From NCBI GenBank assembly GCA_911728455.2, contig OU452223.1:7338174-7402173 (forward strand): 64,000 bases of DNA, read 5' to 3'. This DNA is from Marthasterias glacialis (Eukaryota > Echinodermata > Asteroidea > Forcipulatida > Asteriidae). Under the pieces are notes generated by a model. It was not told the origin of the DNA. It was given only the letters and a program-made list of their open reading frames with translations, and did not search any database. The translations under genes were made by a program, and so were the position numbers. This document shows, one piece after another, positions 12,801 to 25,399 of the stretch (positions are counted from its first letter, which is position 1; every line of letters begins with the position of its first letter).

Positions 12801-13169
12801 GTCATCTTCATTGGGACCATAAATATTGATAAGAGAAATATTATCACCGTCAATACTGACATTCAATAATAAAATACGACCCCTCAGATCCTGCCAAGTA
12901 TTAAGAATGTCAACTTGGAACGAAGGATTAAAAAGAATACAAACACCCGCACTGTTGGAGGAGAAATGATTAAAAAGGATTTTATAACCCCACTCACTGA
13001 TCCAAGATTTCTCTATTTCTGGGGTACTGTGGGTTTCTTGGAGGAAACAAATATCAAACGATTTTTTATGAGGCCAAGTAAAAAACTGTCTCCTCTTGGG
13101 AAAATTATTCCAACCCCTGGCATTAAAGGAAGCAATAGACAACTTATTAAAATTATTCATTCTAAACAA
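9829..13169 (-). pseudogene. L1-Tx1 ORF2 (endonuclease-reverse transcriptase), broken
   Basis: The start at 13169 reads MFRMNNFNKLSIASFNARGW, the opening of an APE-type endonuclease. CFLQETHS and LINIYGPNEDD follow. RT blocks: NGKTPGTDGLPADLYK near 11800, NWRPISILNTDYKIAAKAIA near 11600, QDQIGFIQGRYIGENI near 11510, GQGCPLSPYLFILAVEPLA near 11235-11180 and SQFADDTTIFLDG near 11110 with intact FADD. The carboxy end (EKNEHLCYFCPFVSNFWKKV, 10160-10100) is the cysteine-rich block typical of L1 ORF2. The reading is split over at least six open pieces by stops and frameshifts, for example between the 11251 and 11241 pieces, so it is inactive. Confidence 0.8.
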
Positions 13170-13712
13170 GATTTGGGTTTACAATGAAAATATACATACA
13201 AACTTAACCACATACTTGACGAGATTGATAATAAACTGCTATGATGGTTTTTTGATATGAACACAAAGGGACAGGGCATGGGAGAGGGAAGGGAAGGGGG
13301 TGCAGAGAGATGGGGAGTGTTGGGGGGGGGGGCAGGGTAAGGGCAAAAAAAAAAACCTAGTAGATGCACAAACTCTGGGTAACACAGATACCACCCTTGG
13401 GACTGGCACAGTAGCCATGCTCCGTTGGGAGCCTAGTAAGAGTATTGGGCTCGGTGACTTCACCCACAGCCCCCAGGCCCCCGCCCGGCCCGATCATCAA
13501 CAGTCAAGCCAGGGAGGAGGCCTCGGAACTGGGCAGGCGTCGTGACCGTGGCCCCCAAATAAATACCTTAATACAAAAAAGTATATTAAGTATATTAAGT
13601 AATGTAAATTAGCACACAAGAAAAAACGCTTAAAATCGATGGCTTAAGTAAAGGTAACTTGATTACCTTGTGTGTCTCTCCAGCGGCCTGCTGCGAAATG
13701 GTATCGGACACC

Positions 13713-14390
13713 TCACTCGTAAGCTTCTTTGACTTGCTTAGACCATTTCCGTTTTTCCATATAGTCGTTCTTCATTAAATCGTCAACGAAAAAATATGAT
13801 TTGCCCTGGAGAACTGAACGAGATTGTTTGATGATGTTGATTTTGTCCTGGTAGCTGAGAAATTTGATTAGAATATGTTGTACCTTGCCGTCTCTCTTCA
13901 AACCATCTCTATGGGCTCTTTCGATACGAACATCCTCTGTGTTGTTGAAGTCTTGAAGTACTTGTTGAGCTATCTGAATACAATCTTCATGGTGATCTTT
14001 GGATCTCGTTCGTAAGGGAAACCCACCAATCTGAGGTTATTGCGCCGGGAATGTCGTTCCATCCTGTCCAGCTGTGCATCGAGTTCGTTGATCTTCTTCG
14101 CTTCAACTTCCACTTCAGCAAGCTGAGACCCAAGCTCTTCAACCTTGGATGAAACTACATCTATCCGTGCTGATTGAAAGTCCAGGGCTGAAGATATTTC
14201 CTTTTCCAACGTAGACACCTTCAGATTCAATTCTTGTTGCCCGTCCAAAACAGGTGACAGTCTAGCCTGAACAGTTCCGAGCGTCTCCCGAACAAATGAT
14301 TCAAAGTCATCGCTGTGCATCGATGGAGCATAGGCTGACGTAGAAGTCAAGGAACCAGATGCTGTGGTGGAACGAGTAGTACGCAGACTA
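13713..14390 (-). pseudogene. L1-Tx1 ORF1 remnant (coiled-coil RNA-binding protein)
   Basis: Read on the minus strand: a heptad-rich coiled coil (LKVSTLEKEISSALDFQSAR ... VEELGSQLAEVEVEAKKINE), then MERHSRRNNLRLVGFP, the hallmark start of the L1 ORF1 RNA-binding domain. In a shifted frame comes the C-terminal part (KVQHILIKFLSYQDKINIIK, then FVDDLMKNDYMEKRKW). L1 ORF1 proteins coat the element RNA as trimers. The frame changes near 13970. The N-terminal end runs into LINE sequence of another clade near 14400. Confidence 0.8.
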
Positions 14391-14399
14391 CTTGACTCA

Positions 14400-17390
14400 T
14401 GTGAGCTGTAATGCAAAACAGGGGTAATATTGAGTACGTTTGGTGGACAGAGTGACAATGCGAGCCGCTGCGTTTTTAAGCTTCTGGAGCTTGAACAGCA
14501 AAATCTGGCGTAATTTGAATAGAAGGGCGTTACCAAAATCAAGACGGGGGGAAATCAAGGCGTGAACTATTTTTTCTGTGGCAGACTTGGACAAACATTT
14601 TCGAATAAAACCAATATTTCGTAACTGGTACCTAACAGATCTACAGATATTAGAGATTTGATTAGACATTGTCATGTTTGAATTGAACATAACACCGAGA
14701 TTGCGACAGGTCTGTGACAAGTTAATTGTGAAGCCAGAAAATGAAATGCAATTTATATCAATTTTACTAACCTGTACTTTAGAACCAAATATGAGGAATT
14801 CACATTTGTCAGAGTTCAATTTCAAAGAATGTGCAAGCAGCCAGTTGTGAATATCAATCATGCATGATTCAAGGTGATGAACCGCTCTTTCTGCTGCAGA
14901 TTGGTTTGACTTAAAGGAAATCATAAGTTGAATGTGATCTGCGTAAATTTGATAGTTTATGCCGTGTTGTACCAAAACCTGTCACAAGCCAATCAAATAA
15001 ATGGAGAAAAGAATCGGCCCTCCCACACAGCCGTGCGACACACCATAGGTGCGAGGCAAAGCATCTGATCTGAAATCATTAACACAAAAAATCTTTGAGT
15101 GGTGTGACAGGTATGACTCAAACCATTTTCATGCCTCGCCCTTAACACCAAATGAACTTAATGTGTTCAAAAGAATGGTATGATTAACAGTGTCGAAGGC
15201 GGAGGACAGGTCAAGCAAAAGGAGAGCAGTTGAGTTTCCTCCATCCATTCATTGTAGAATGTGATTGGACACATTCACAAGCAGTGTTTCCACGCTATGG
15301 TGGGACCTATAACCTGATTGGAAAGGGTCAAACAAATCATTAGCAAGAAAATATTCCGAAAGACGAGAAAATACAACCCTTTCAAGAGTTTTGAACAGAA
15401 AAGGTAGGTTTGAAACTGGTCGATAATTTTGGAGGGAATTGGGGTCCAAAGAAGGTTTCTTCAACAGTGGAGTAACATAAGCGATTTTTAATGAGGAGGG
15501 AACATGTGCCTGCTCTAAACTCAAATTGACCAAATTAGAGAGGATGGGAGCAAATGTGACGGAACAATCTTTTAACAATTTTGTTGGAATGGGGTCCAAC
15601 TGACATGACTTGGGGGGTTAATTTGCGTAAAAGTGATATGATCTCATCAGGGGTAGTAGGTCATATAATATCTAAGGAAGAAGAGGTGATGGGTAGGGGT
15701 GGGTTACGTCAAGAGACAGACTGTCGCAGATGGTCTTGACCTTGGTCTGGAAGAAGTGGTTGAATGTAGATGCCATTTTCTTGCCGTCTGTGTGGGTTGG
15801 AAGAGGTGATGATTTTTTCCAGTTTAGCAGTTGGTTGGCCACCGAAACGAGCTTCTTAGAATCATCGTGACAGTCTTCAACAAGTCCCACAAAGTAGGAG
15901 CACTTTGCCCTTTTCACAAGGGAGTTGACAAGATCATTTTGGGCGCAGAAAAGATCTTTGTCAATCTTGAATCGGCCGTTGGAATGCCATTTTCGCTCGA
16001 GTCGTCTTCTTATCCTCTTCTGCGTAGAGATGTCAACATTGTACCATGGACTGTCTACACGGTTCCTGACTTTTCTTGTCTTTGCAGGAGCATGGGCATC
16101 AACAAGATTTCCAAGTTCTGAATTGTAGCGATGCACAGCGGAGTCGATACTTTCTGTAGCCAAGTGAATGATGTTGCTGTCAGCGACGTTTTGAGCAAAA
16201 GTCTCCCTGTCAATGTCTTTGATGTTACGACAGACATATGTAGACTGGATCCGACGAGGCTTGTCAAAGCTGAACTTCCAGATGATTGCGGAGTGGTCTG
16301 AGATGCCGGGTGTGACATGAGGTTTCGAACACAGAGCTCGGTCATCGGCCCGCATCTTGACGACATCGAGGATGTGACCCTTGTCGTGAGTAGGAGATTT
16401 TATCAGCTGGTACATGGATTGACTGGTGAGGAGATTGTTGAACTTTTGTGTGTTAGGTGAAGAGCTGTTGTCCAGGTGAATGTTCAAATTGGCTGTAATG
16501 ACAAAAGGTGGAGTCCTGTACAATCTGCCATCTAGAAAATCAGAGAATTCATCTAGAAATCCGGAGAAGCTCTGACTACCAGGTGGCCTGTAGATTACCA
16601 AGATGTCCATGCAGCTGGAGCCATTGGAGATAGTTGCAGACATACATTCAAAACTGTGGTACTTCTCAGTTGACTTGATGACAACCTGGAGATTGTCTCT
16701 ATACAGGATGGCTACCCCACCACCTCACCTGGAGACTCTTGGACAATGCTTAAAAGTGTAGGAAATAAGGCAAAGATCACCCACGGCTGCATCATCTTCA
16801 AAGGTCAACCATGCTCAGAAATACAAACAAAATCTAACTTGTGGTCAATGACAAAATCATGAAACATGGTAGTTTTGTTACGGAGAGATCGGGAATTGAG
16901 AGCACCAAATTTCAGGTGCTCTTTAAAGCGATCATGTCCTCCCCTTCTCCCACGATGTGTCCTCTGCCTTTGACATTTTATATTGATCCCGAGAGACACC
17001 AGCCAATCCCATACAATGTGGTTTTCCTCACGCCATTTATCAGAGGAACAGCCATCACAAACATTAAGGGCACGAAGAGCCTGACTATCATAGGTGTAAT
17101 TTGTAGTCAGAGAATCGTCATCAGAATTAGGTCCGTCCTTGAGAGGAAGGCCCAGGGTTGGGGCTGATATCTCCCGATATCAACAGAAGAATACAAAATC
17201 TTGTCAAAGAATTTGCATACCGTTGTACTGGAATGCCAATGTACTTTCCCTTAGGCTTAGCCTTAGGTAGTGCAAATGCAGTACATGAATGAGTAGTATA
17301 GTACTGGCAAGAGCACACAATAGATACCAAAGATACAACGGCTACCAGAATAGCCAGCTTCATTGTGAAAAATCGCAAAACCGAGACAGT
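14400..17390 (-). mobile_element. L2/CR1-group LINE, antisense, with N-terminal 2A-like motif
   Basis: Reads right to left. The open frame 17378-17127 has a hydrophobic N-terminus (MKLAILVAVVSLVSIVCSC) and then LLLISGDISPNPGPSSQG, a 2A-like motif. The next frame (16999-16805) opens an APE endonuclease (FGALNSRSLRNKTTMFHDFV). A 323-codon frame (16643-15672) holds the rest of the endonuclease (ILVIYRPPGSQSF, GISDHSAIIW) and the linker. RT follows at 15599-15249 (NYRPVSNLPFLFKTLERVVF) and 14975-14397 (NYQIYADHIQLM, where the catalytic YADD reads YADH). The copy is near full length at its 5' side but carries frameshifts, stops and a substituted catalytic Asp, so it is dead. Its 3' end is missing where it meets the L1-Tx1. 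Confidence 0.85.
17127..17378 (-). pseudogene. LINE N-terminal segment: signal-like helix plus 2A-like motif
   Basis: 83 codons beginning MKLAILVAVVSLVSIVCSCQ, a hydrophobic segment resembling a signal peptide. A second hydrophobic run precedes GDISPNPGP at residues 69-77. Canonical 2A peptides are D(V/I)ExNPGP; here the Glu is Ser, but the essential NPGP is intact. Such sequences occur at the N-termini of CR1/L2-clade LINEs in sea urchin, amphioxus and molluscs. In NPGP-containing forms they can make the ribosome skip a peptide bond. Confidence 0.6.
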
Positions 17391-17749
17391 TATACACTAA
17401 CATGTGAACCAATGATACATGTATATAAGCAAGTGAACATGGCTACTTACAGTAGTACATTGAAGTAGTCATAAAATCCAAAATCCTATCAATATCAAAT
17501 ACATGGAAAATAACAAAGTAAACTTGGCCAAAATGGACCAGTAGCTTCCTGAAGACATACACATTCAGATAATATAGGTACAGAAACTAAACAATATCAA
17601 AACAAGCAAAAATACAGAGTAAAGTACAGAGCTCTGTGGGAGGGCTACCAGCAGGCGCGTGCTCAACCAACCCGAAGTAGGTGCCTTTTTTAGCGTGTAA
17701 TCCTTCAACCTCTTATCTGCAACAAATCTCAAGATTAGAACTGAATTGG

Positions 17750-18660
17750 GGATTGAAACTCATCATCAGACAATTGAACCTCAATGTGAAGATATAACGA
17801 CTTCATGATGACGTGATCAGGTGTCAAATTACATTAAACCATAATTGTTAAATATTTAATAATATTGTAACGCCTGAACCCACACAACGGAATTTTTACA
17901 ATCTTTACATCTTCGGATTGGTCTTGGGAAAACTGAACAAAGTCTCACAAACATTTCCCCATTTTGACCTTGATTTCTGGTTTGAATTGAAAGTTGAAAT
18001 TAAAAACTATTAAAAAACCATGATTAAAGCTCTGCAGTCATTATTGAATGGAATTTGGACATGTTTTTATAGCATAAAATGACATTTTGTTCATGACCTT
18101 CTTAAAATATAACATTGGTGACGTCACCAAAATTTGAACTCCTAATGACGACAAATTTAAAGTTGTATTTTTTTTCTATTTCAAAATTTGTCAAACTAAA
18201 TTTCATCATTAACATTTTAATGAAAGATAATATAAATGAAAGCGTAACTGTGAAATTTGAATACAAAATCAACTACTAAAGAAGGTGTTGTTTTTTATGC
18301 GATAAGAAAAACACATGCTATGGTGTCCTGGTAAGAACATTGTGTATACACTGTCACTGTATTTCAACAAACTCTCCTCTGCAGCATAAATTAAATGTAA
18401 TGAATTGAACCTTGAAACTCATCAGACAATTGAGCCTCAATATGAAGATGCCAACATTTGATGACATCATCAGGTGTCAAATTACAATAAATCAAAGTGT
18501 ATTGTTTGGAAAAATTATTACTCCTGAACCACATTGGATTTAAAAAAAAATTGTAAAGTTCTTCAAAACTGAATGAATGCTTCACAGATGTAATCCCAAT
18601 TTTATCTTGTATTCTTGGTCAAACCAGAAGTTGAAGCCAAAAAAATAAAAAATAAAACAA
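17750..18660. repeat. Two tandem-like copies of a TGACGTCA/phrase repeat (~650 bp apart)
   Basis: Copy 1 (17757-17990) and copy 2 (18410-18625) share ordered phrases: GAAACTCATCA...CAGACAATTGA, CCTCAAT(G/A)TGAAGAT, GA(C/T)(G/A)T(G/C)ATCAGGTGTCAAATTACA, CTCCTGAACC or GCCTGAACC, then a TTGACCTTG or TTGTATTCTTGGTC block. Related phrases recur at 55380-55560. The sequence is non-coding and of unknown class. It separates the L2-type LINE from the foldback at 18935. Confidence 0.6.
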
Positions 18661-18934
18661 GTTTAGAATTGTTTTCATTTTTAATTTCAGAATTTCTGCC
18701 CAGCTGTATGTTCACAATTTCAGGACAACACTCCAGATGTTTTCTGAAATGGTTATTTAAACAATGTTATAAATCTGCATTTTAAAAAGATTTTGGATGG
18801 AATGTTTTTACGGACTGTTTGTTGGCTTAACCTGATCTGTCCCGACAAAGGGCATTGTTATTGAAATGGAAGTTTGTGCCGCTCTTTATGATGTGTGTAA
18901 ACACACAATGTGTGGCATATTGTTTTGACTTTGC

Positions 18935-19151
18935 AAATTAGTTATTTGAAACCCCTCCATCATGAATATGCAAACAAATATGAGGATACTTGTTCCACCA
19001 TCATATAGTACAATAAAAGTTTGACATTTTTGTTTGTATACATACACCAACAAAAATGTGAAACTTTTATTGTACTGTATGATGGTGGAACAATTATCCT
19101 CATATTTGTTGGCATTACATTAATTATTGAGGGGTTACAAGTAACTAATTT
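18935..19151. repeat. Long foldback (imperfect hairpin, ~100-bp arms)
   Basis: The left arm (18935-19036) pairs with the right arm (19048-19151) through long blocks: CAATAAAAGTTTGACATTTT against AAATGTGAAACTTTTATTG, GTTCCACCATCATA against TATGATGGTGGAAC, and AAATATGAGGATA against TATCCTCATATTT. The spacer is only about 12 bases. It looks like a MITE or a recent inverted duplication. If transcribed it would form a long hairpin RNA. Confidence 0.8.
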
Positions 19152-19727
19152 AAAATGTTTAAACTACTGTAATTGGATACACATTGACTTCAACTTCATA
19201 CATGCTTTGTAAATATGTGTGTGCTTGTGGACAATGACAACTAAGAAGAAGAAAAAAAATGAAAAAGAAACATTTATTACAGTTGTTTGGGCTGTTGCTT
19301 GACCACCTAATAATAAGTAACACTGTATTTATTAAGTAATGTCATAACAGTATAAAGTTTCATTCTGGAACCTTACCTTATTGCAGGAACCTTATTATAA
19401 GAACTACTTATCATTTAATCATTTTTTTTTACATCAGCTTGTAGATGTTGAGCCTGCTCAAACTTTTACAATAAGGTGATACCAGTTTGACCTTTACTTT
19501 TGGTCAAAACTGGACGTTAAAGCGCAAAATGCTATAAAGGTTCGATTACTTCTTTGTGTGATGCAGGCATCCTACAGTATGCCCTGCATTTTTCCAAGTG
19601 TGTTTGCGTGTACCATGGCAGTACAATAAACGCGATGTGATATGGTTTTGTGTAAGCATGGAAGTGTGTTTCTAGGAAAGTTAAATGCACTATACAGGAT
19701 TGGTAAAGCTGACAGTGCATTGTTCTG
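19152..19727. other. Intron sequence, nothing recognised
   Basis: No coding, repeat or RNA signature. It ends at the AAGAAGAAGAG-type 3' end of the antisense RTE LINE. Confidence 0.4.
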
Positions 19728-22700
19728 TATCTCTTCTTCTTGGTCAGTTGTCACTGAATTGTGCTGCTGTGGCCTTCATTAGAGCCCTCCAACCATCTAA
19801 TCGCTATGGTGGTAACTGGTGTCTCTACTGATCCGGTCCACCTCGTTATGTCATCTGTCCATCTCATCGCTGGTCTGCCCCTGCTCTCTTCCTCTTCATT
19901 CTTCCCTGTACTATCGTCTTCTCCAAACCATCTCTTCTAACCATATGTCCAAAGAATCTCATCTTCCTCAATGCAATTCCCTTTCTGACTTCCATCTCTT
20001 TACACATTTTTTGCAAAACCCATTCGTTTGTTTTCTTGTCTTTCCACGATATCCTCAGCAGCCTCCGATAGCACCACATTTCGAATGCGTCCACCCTTTT
20101 CTCGTCTTTCTGTGTCATAGTCCATGATTGTGATCCATATGAAGCGATTGAGAACACAGATGCCCTCAGTAGTCGCAGTTTCACGTTTGTATATACACCC
20201 CTGCTTTTCCAGATGGTATCCATTTTGATAGCTTGTCTTTTTACAATTGCCAGTCTCTATAAACTCGCTGACTTCCTCGATTGTTTCCCCATCCAAAATG
20301 AAATCCCTGTCTGTTTCGCTTCTTTCTTCATCAAGTACCATGATCTTTGTCTATTTTGCATTCAGCAGAAGGCCTTTTTCCTTACTCACTCTTCAGGTGT
20401 TTTCCAGCATCGTCATCAATTCACCCTTGCTGTTACACAGCAGCGTATCTTCATCGAAGCGCAAGTTGTTAATCTTTACTCCTCCAATGCTAATGCCACC
20501 TTGCTCTTCTTCAAGGACTTCTCGCATGATGTTTTCTGCATATATATTGTATAAGCAGGGGGACAAAGTGCACCCTTGCCTGATGCCTCTGCCGATTTTG
20601 AACCATTCTGTATCGACGTAGCCTGTTTGTACATTAGCTTCCTGATCAGCATAGAGCTGACCAATAAGGCCCACTAAATGCTTCAGGAATCCCATCTTCG
20701 TCATGTCTTCCCAAAGTTTTACATGGCTTACACAGTCAAATGCTTTCGCATAATCAATAAAGCACGTGTAGAGTGGTACATTTTGGTCTTTGCACTTCTC
20801 AATGATGTTCCTCATATTCACTATTTGTCTGCGGGTGTCTTTTCCTTCGACGAAACCTGCTTGTTCTTCAGCGATCTCTTCTTCGTATTTCTTCTTTATT
20901 CTGTTGACGATTATCTTCAGCAAAATTTTGCTGGCGTGAACAATAAGGTTGATGGTTTGATGGTTTGAACATTCCTTCTTGTTTCCTGATTTGGGTATTG
21001 GGATAAATACTCCCCTGCACCAGTCCCTTGGCCATTTTTTCTGTCTCCCAGATTTGGACACATAGTTTCCACAGAGCAGTGATGTCCTCATCTCCAGTTG
21101 CCTTCCATATTTCAGCTGGGATGTTATCCAAACCTGGAGCTTTACCATTCTTTGTTTGTTTGATAGCCCATTCCACCTCTGCTTTCAAAGGTGGTGGTTC
21201 TTTTTCAATGTTTCAATCGGTATGTCCTATTCCTCGTCTTGGTTTGTATATAGTTTGCTGCAGTATTCTTCCCATCTCTTTTTGATTTCGTCAGCCTCAG
21301 TGAGCGTTGTGCCATTTTTGTCATTTATCACATCCATTCTCACTTTTGACTCTCCAGTTATGTCATTCAGTAATTTGAAAACTTTGCTAGGATTGTGCTG
21401 TTCTTTCTCCATTTCCTCACATTTTGCTTCTAGAAACAAAGCTTTGTCCTCCTTTGCCCCTTTTTTGAATCTTTTATTGAGGTCTTGCCATTTCTGTTGA
21501 TCCCCTGATGATTTGGCTTTTCGTCGTGCGTCCGCAAGATTCAGAATGTTGGTGGAGATCCAAGGTTGTTTGAGTTTCCGTTTCTTTGGGATGTGTCTTT
21601 CAGCAGCTTGATTCACAATCTCCTTCATGTTCTCCCACAGTTTATTTGGCATTTGTTCTTCCTCCGCCGATTCTAGAAGTGCAGAGAACCTGTTGGTTAC
21701 TTCTACTGTCTTGGAATCTGCTCAACATCATATCTTGTTGGTGTTTTTGGTTTCTTCTGGAGTTTCAGATTCATTTTCACTTGTGCAGTCAGCATTTGAT
21801 GGTCGCTTCCATAATCCGTCTAGTTTTCACATTATCGATTACTGATCGCCATCTTTGCTGGACAAGCACATAGTCAATTTGGTTTCTGGCTCTATCCCCA
21901 GGACTAATCCACGTGTACAGTTGTCTGGGGTGGTGTTGAAAGAGTGTGTTGCCAATGACGAGCTCGTTTGCTCTGCAAAAATCAATCAGTTTCTCTCCTT
22001 GTTCGTTTCTATCTCCCAGGCCGAATTTCTCTAGAGTATCATTTTTCTGGTCGGTCTGACCAACTTTAGCATTAAAATCCCCTATTACCATGGTTACATC
22101 TCTTTGAGGGGTGTTGTCCAGTACGTGTTGGAGTTCATCATAAAAGTGATCTCTATCCTTTTCCGTTGAGTTTGAGGTGGGAATGTACACCTGAACCAGT
22201 GTGATATTCACTGAATGTGCTTTCAGTGATGATTCTTTCAGTGATGATTCTTTCACTGATGGGATTGTAGCCAAGAATTGTGTTGGCAGTTAATTTTACT
22301 ATAATAAAACCAACTCCGCATTGCTTTCGTCCTCTGTCTTTTCCAGAGTATACCATGACACAGCCTTCTTCAGTTGTAAACCTGCCTTGTCCTAACCACC
22401 AGTGCTCAGAGATTCCCAGTACCGTGATTTTGCACCTCTCCATCTCTGAAGTTATTGTCTTTTTTGCAGATAAACCTCTGACATTCCATGTGGCTATTGA
22501 TGTTGATGACCAGAGTGAGCTGCTTCTCTTTTCGTTTGTGGGGCGGTCTGATCCAGAGAGTCCCATTGCAGGCTTTATCTCTAGACTGTCATTATCGCCA
22601 GAACTAGTTGGAGTTGTAGCTCTCTCCTCCCCAGTAGCATTTTGGATATCCTCCAGCCTGCATAGCTTTTTTTCGTTGATTGACTTTTGATTGACTTTTA

Positions 22701-23030
22701 TGAAGGTATTCTCGACCTGTAGTAGATGTAGTGGGTGGTCAGGCCCTTCTACATCCAGCTTAGGGGAGTCCGGATCCCCTTTTTCCCAGCTCGTCGGCTC
22801 GAAACCGTTGGCTGGTGAGGCGCACTTTATCCGCTCCCTCGAGAGTGACCTTTCACCACTTGGCAACAGCCCAGGGTGTGGAGGCTGTTGGCTCCTGCCT
22901 TCCATGGCTAACGAGACCCACCTGCCCAGGATTGGAATCAGAGTTTTCCTTCTCCTAGGTGGGCTGCCTCCCATGGCTAATGAGCCCCACCTGCCCAGAG
23001 CTGTCTGGTTTTAAGGCGCCAGAGACTCAC
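19728..23030 (-). mobile_element. RTE-clade LINE, near full length, antisense
   Basis: Read right to left. The endonuclease begins near 22560 (SIATWNVRGLSAKK) and continues with LGISEHWWLGQGRF, VTMVIGDFNAKVG near 22090 and NQIDYVLVQQRWRS near 21880. RT follows: NGKAPGLDNIPAEIWKATG near 21140, QAGFVEGKDTRRQIVNMRNI near 20840, TCFIDYAKAFDCVSH near 20750 and GRGIRQGCTLSPCLYNIYAE near 20580-20530. The terminal domain contains RKMRFFGHMVRRDGLEKTI near 19935. These blocks are characteristic of RTE (BovB-like) elements. The catalytic YADD is replaced by FDED (NNLRFDEDTLL near 20460), and the frame is broken into at least six pieces, so the copy is inactive. The 3' end is a short AAGAAGAAGAG tract. 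Confidence 0.85.
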
Positions 23031-25019
<1,989 letters not shown>

Positions 25020-25290
25020 CCCCCCTCCGTATATTCCAAAGTGTTTGACCGATTTTGATGAAACTTGCCAGAAATGTTCATTACACCGAGTTCTACACGA
25101 TGACGTCAAAAGTTTTTTTTAAATCGTCATAAGAGGGCGTTTTGGACTGTTTTTTTGCCAATTTTTGGTAAAAAATCATGTTTTCCCCGTAACTTCTGTA
25201 TTTTTCGTCCGAATGTTTTGAAACTTGGCAAATTTATACATTTTTACAAGATCAATATAATTCGAACCTGATTTAGTTAGTGTGAGGACC
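25020..25290. repeat. Short copy of the AAACTTGGCA/GACGTCA repeat
   Basis: Contains GATGAAACTTGCCAG, GATGACGTCA and TTTTGAAACTTGGCA, the same phrases as 3570-4600. It is preceded by a G-run microsatellite (about 24995-25012). Non-coding. Confidence 0.45.
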
Positions 25291-25320
25291 GGGTCTTCAC
25301 TGTATGGTAATGGCTTTGGT
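25275..25320 (+). repeat. Half copy of the foldback MITE seen at 50152
   Basis: GTGTGAGGACC followed by GGGTCTTCACTGTATGGTAATG matches one arm of the foldback at 50152-50294. The opposite arm was not found here. Confidence 0.45.
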
Positions 25321-25399
25321 TCATTCCCCACTGGGTCTTCTTCGACATTCACCACAGCCCAGGTGAATCAGTTATGACTGAATTTTCACCTACAATTAC

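Larger units (their letters stand above)
9665..14405 (-). mobile_element. L1-Tx1-type LINE, antisense in NSF intron 2
   Basis: A non-LTR retrotransposon reading right to left. Remains of ORF1 lie at about 14390-13713, then a G/C-run-rich spacer (13240-13560), then ORF2 at about 13169-9829. A plus-strand poly(T) run (about 9668-9690) is the image of its poly(A) tail. The endonuclease, RT and terminal zinc-binding block are all recognisable. The protein style (endonuclease opening FNARGWNN, RT block NWRPISILNTDYKI) fits the Tx1 branch of L1. It has several stops and frameshifts. The right end abuts an L2-type LINE inside an RT 3' coding block near 14400, so either the L1 inserted there or both copies are truncated at a shared junction. 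Confidence 0.85.

Noticed and set aside
22280-23014. Plus-strand frames over the RTE endonuclease
   Set aside because: Shadows of the minus-strand LINE coding sequence, which has clear family motifs.
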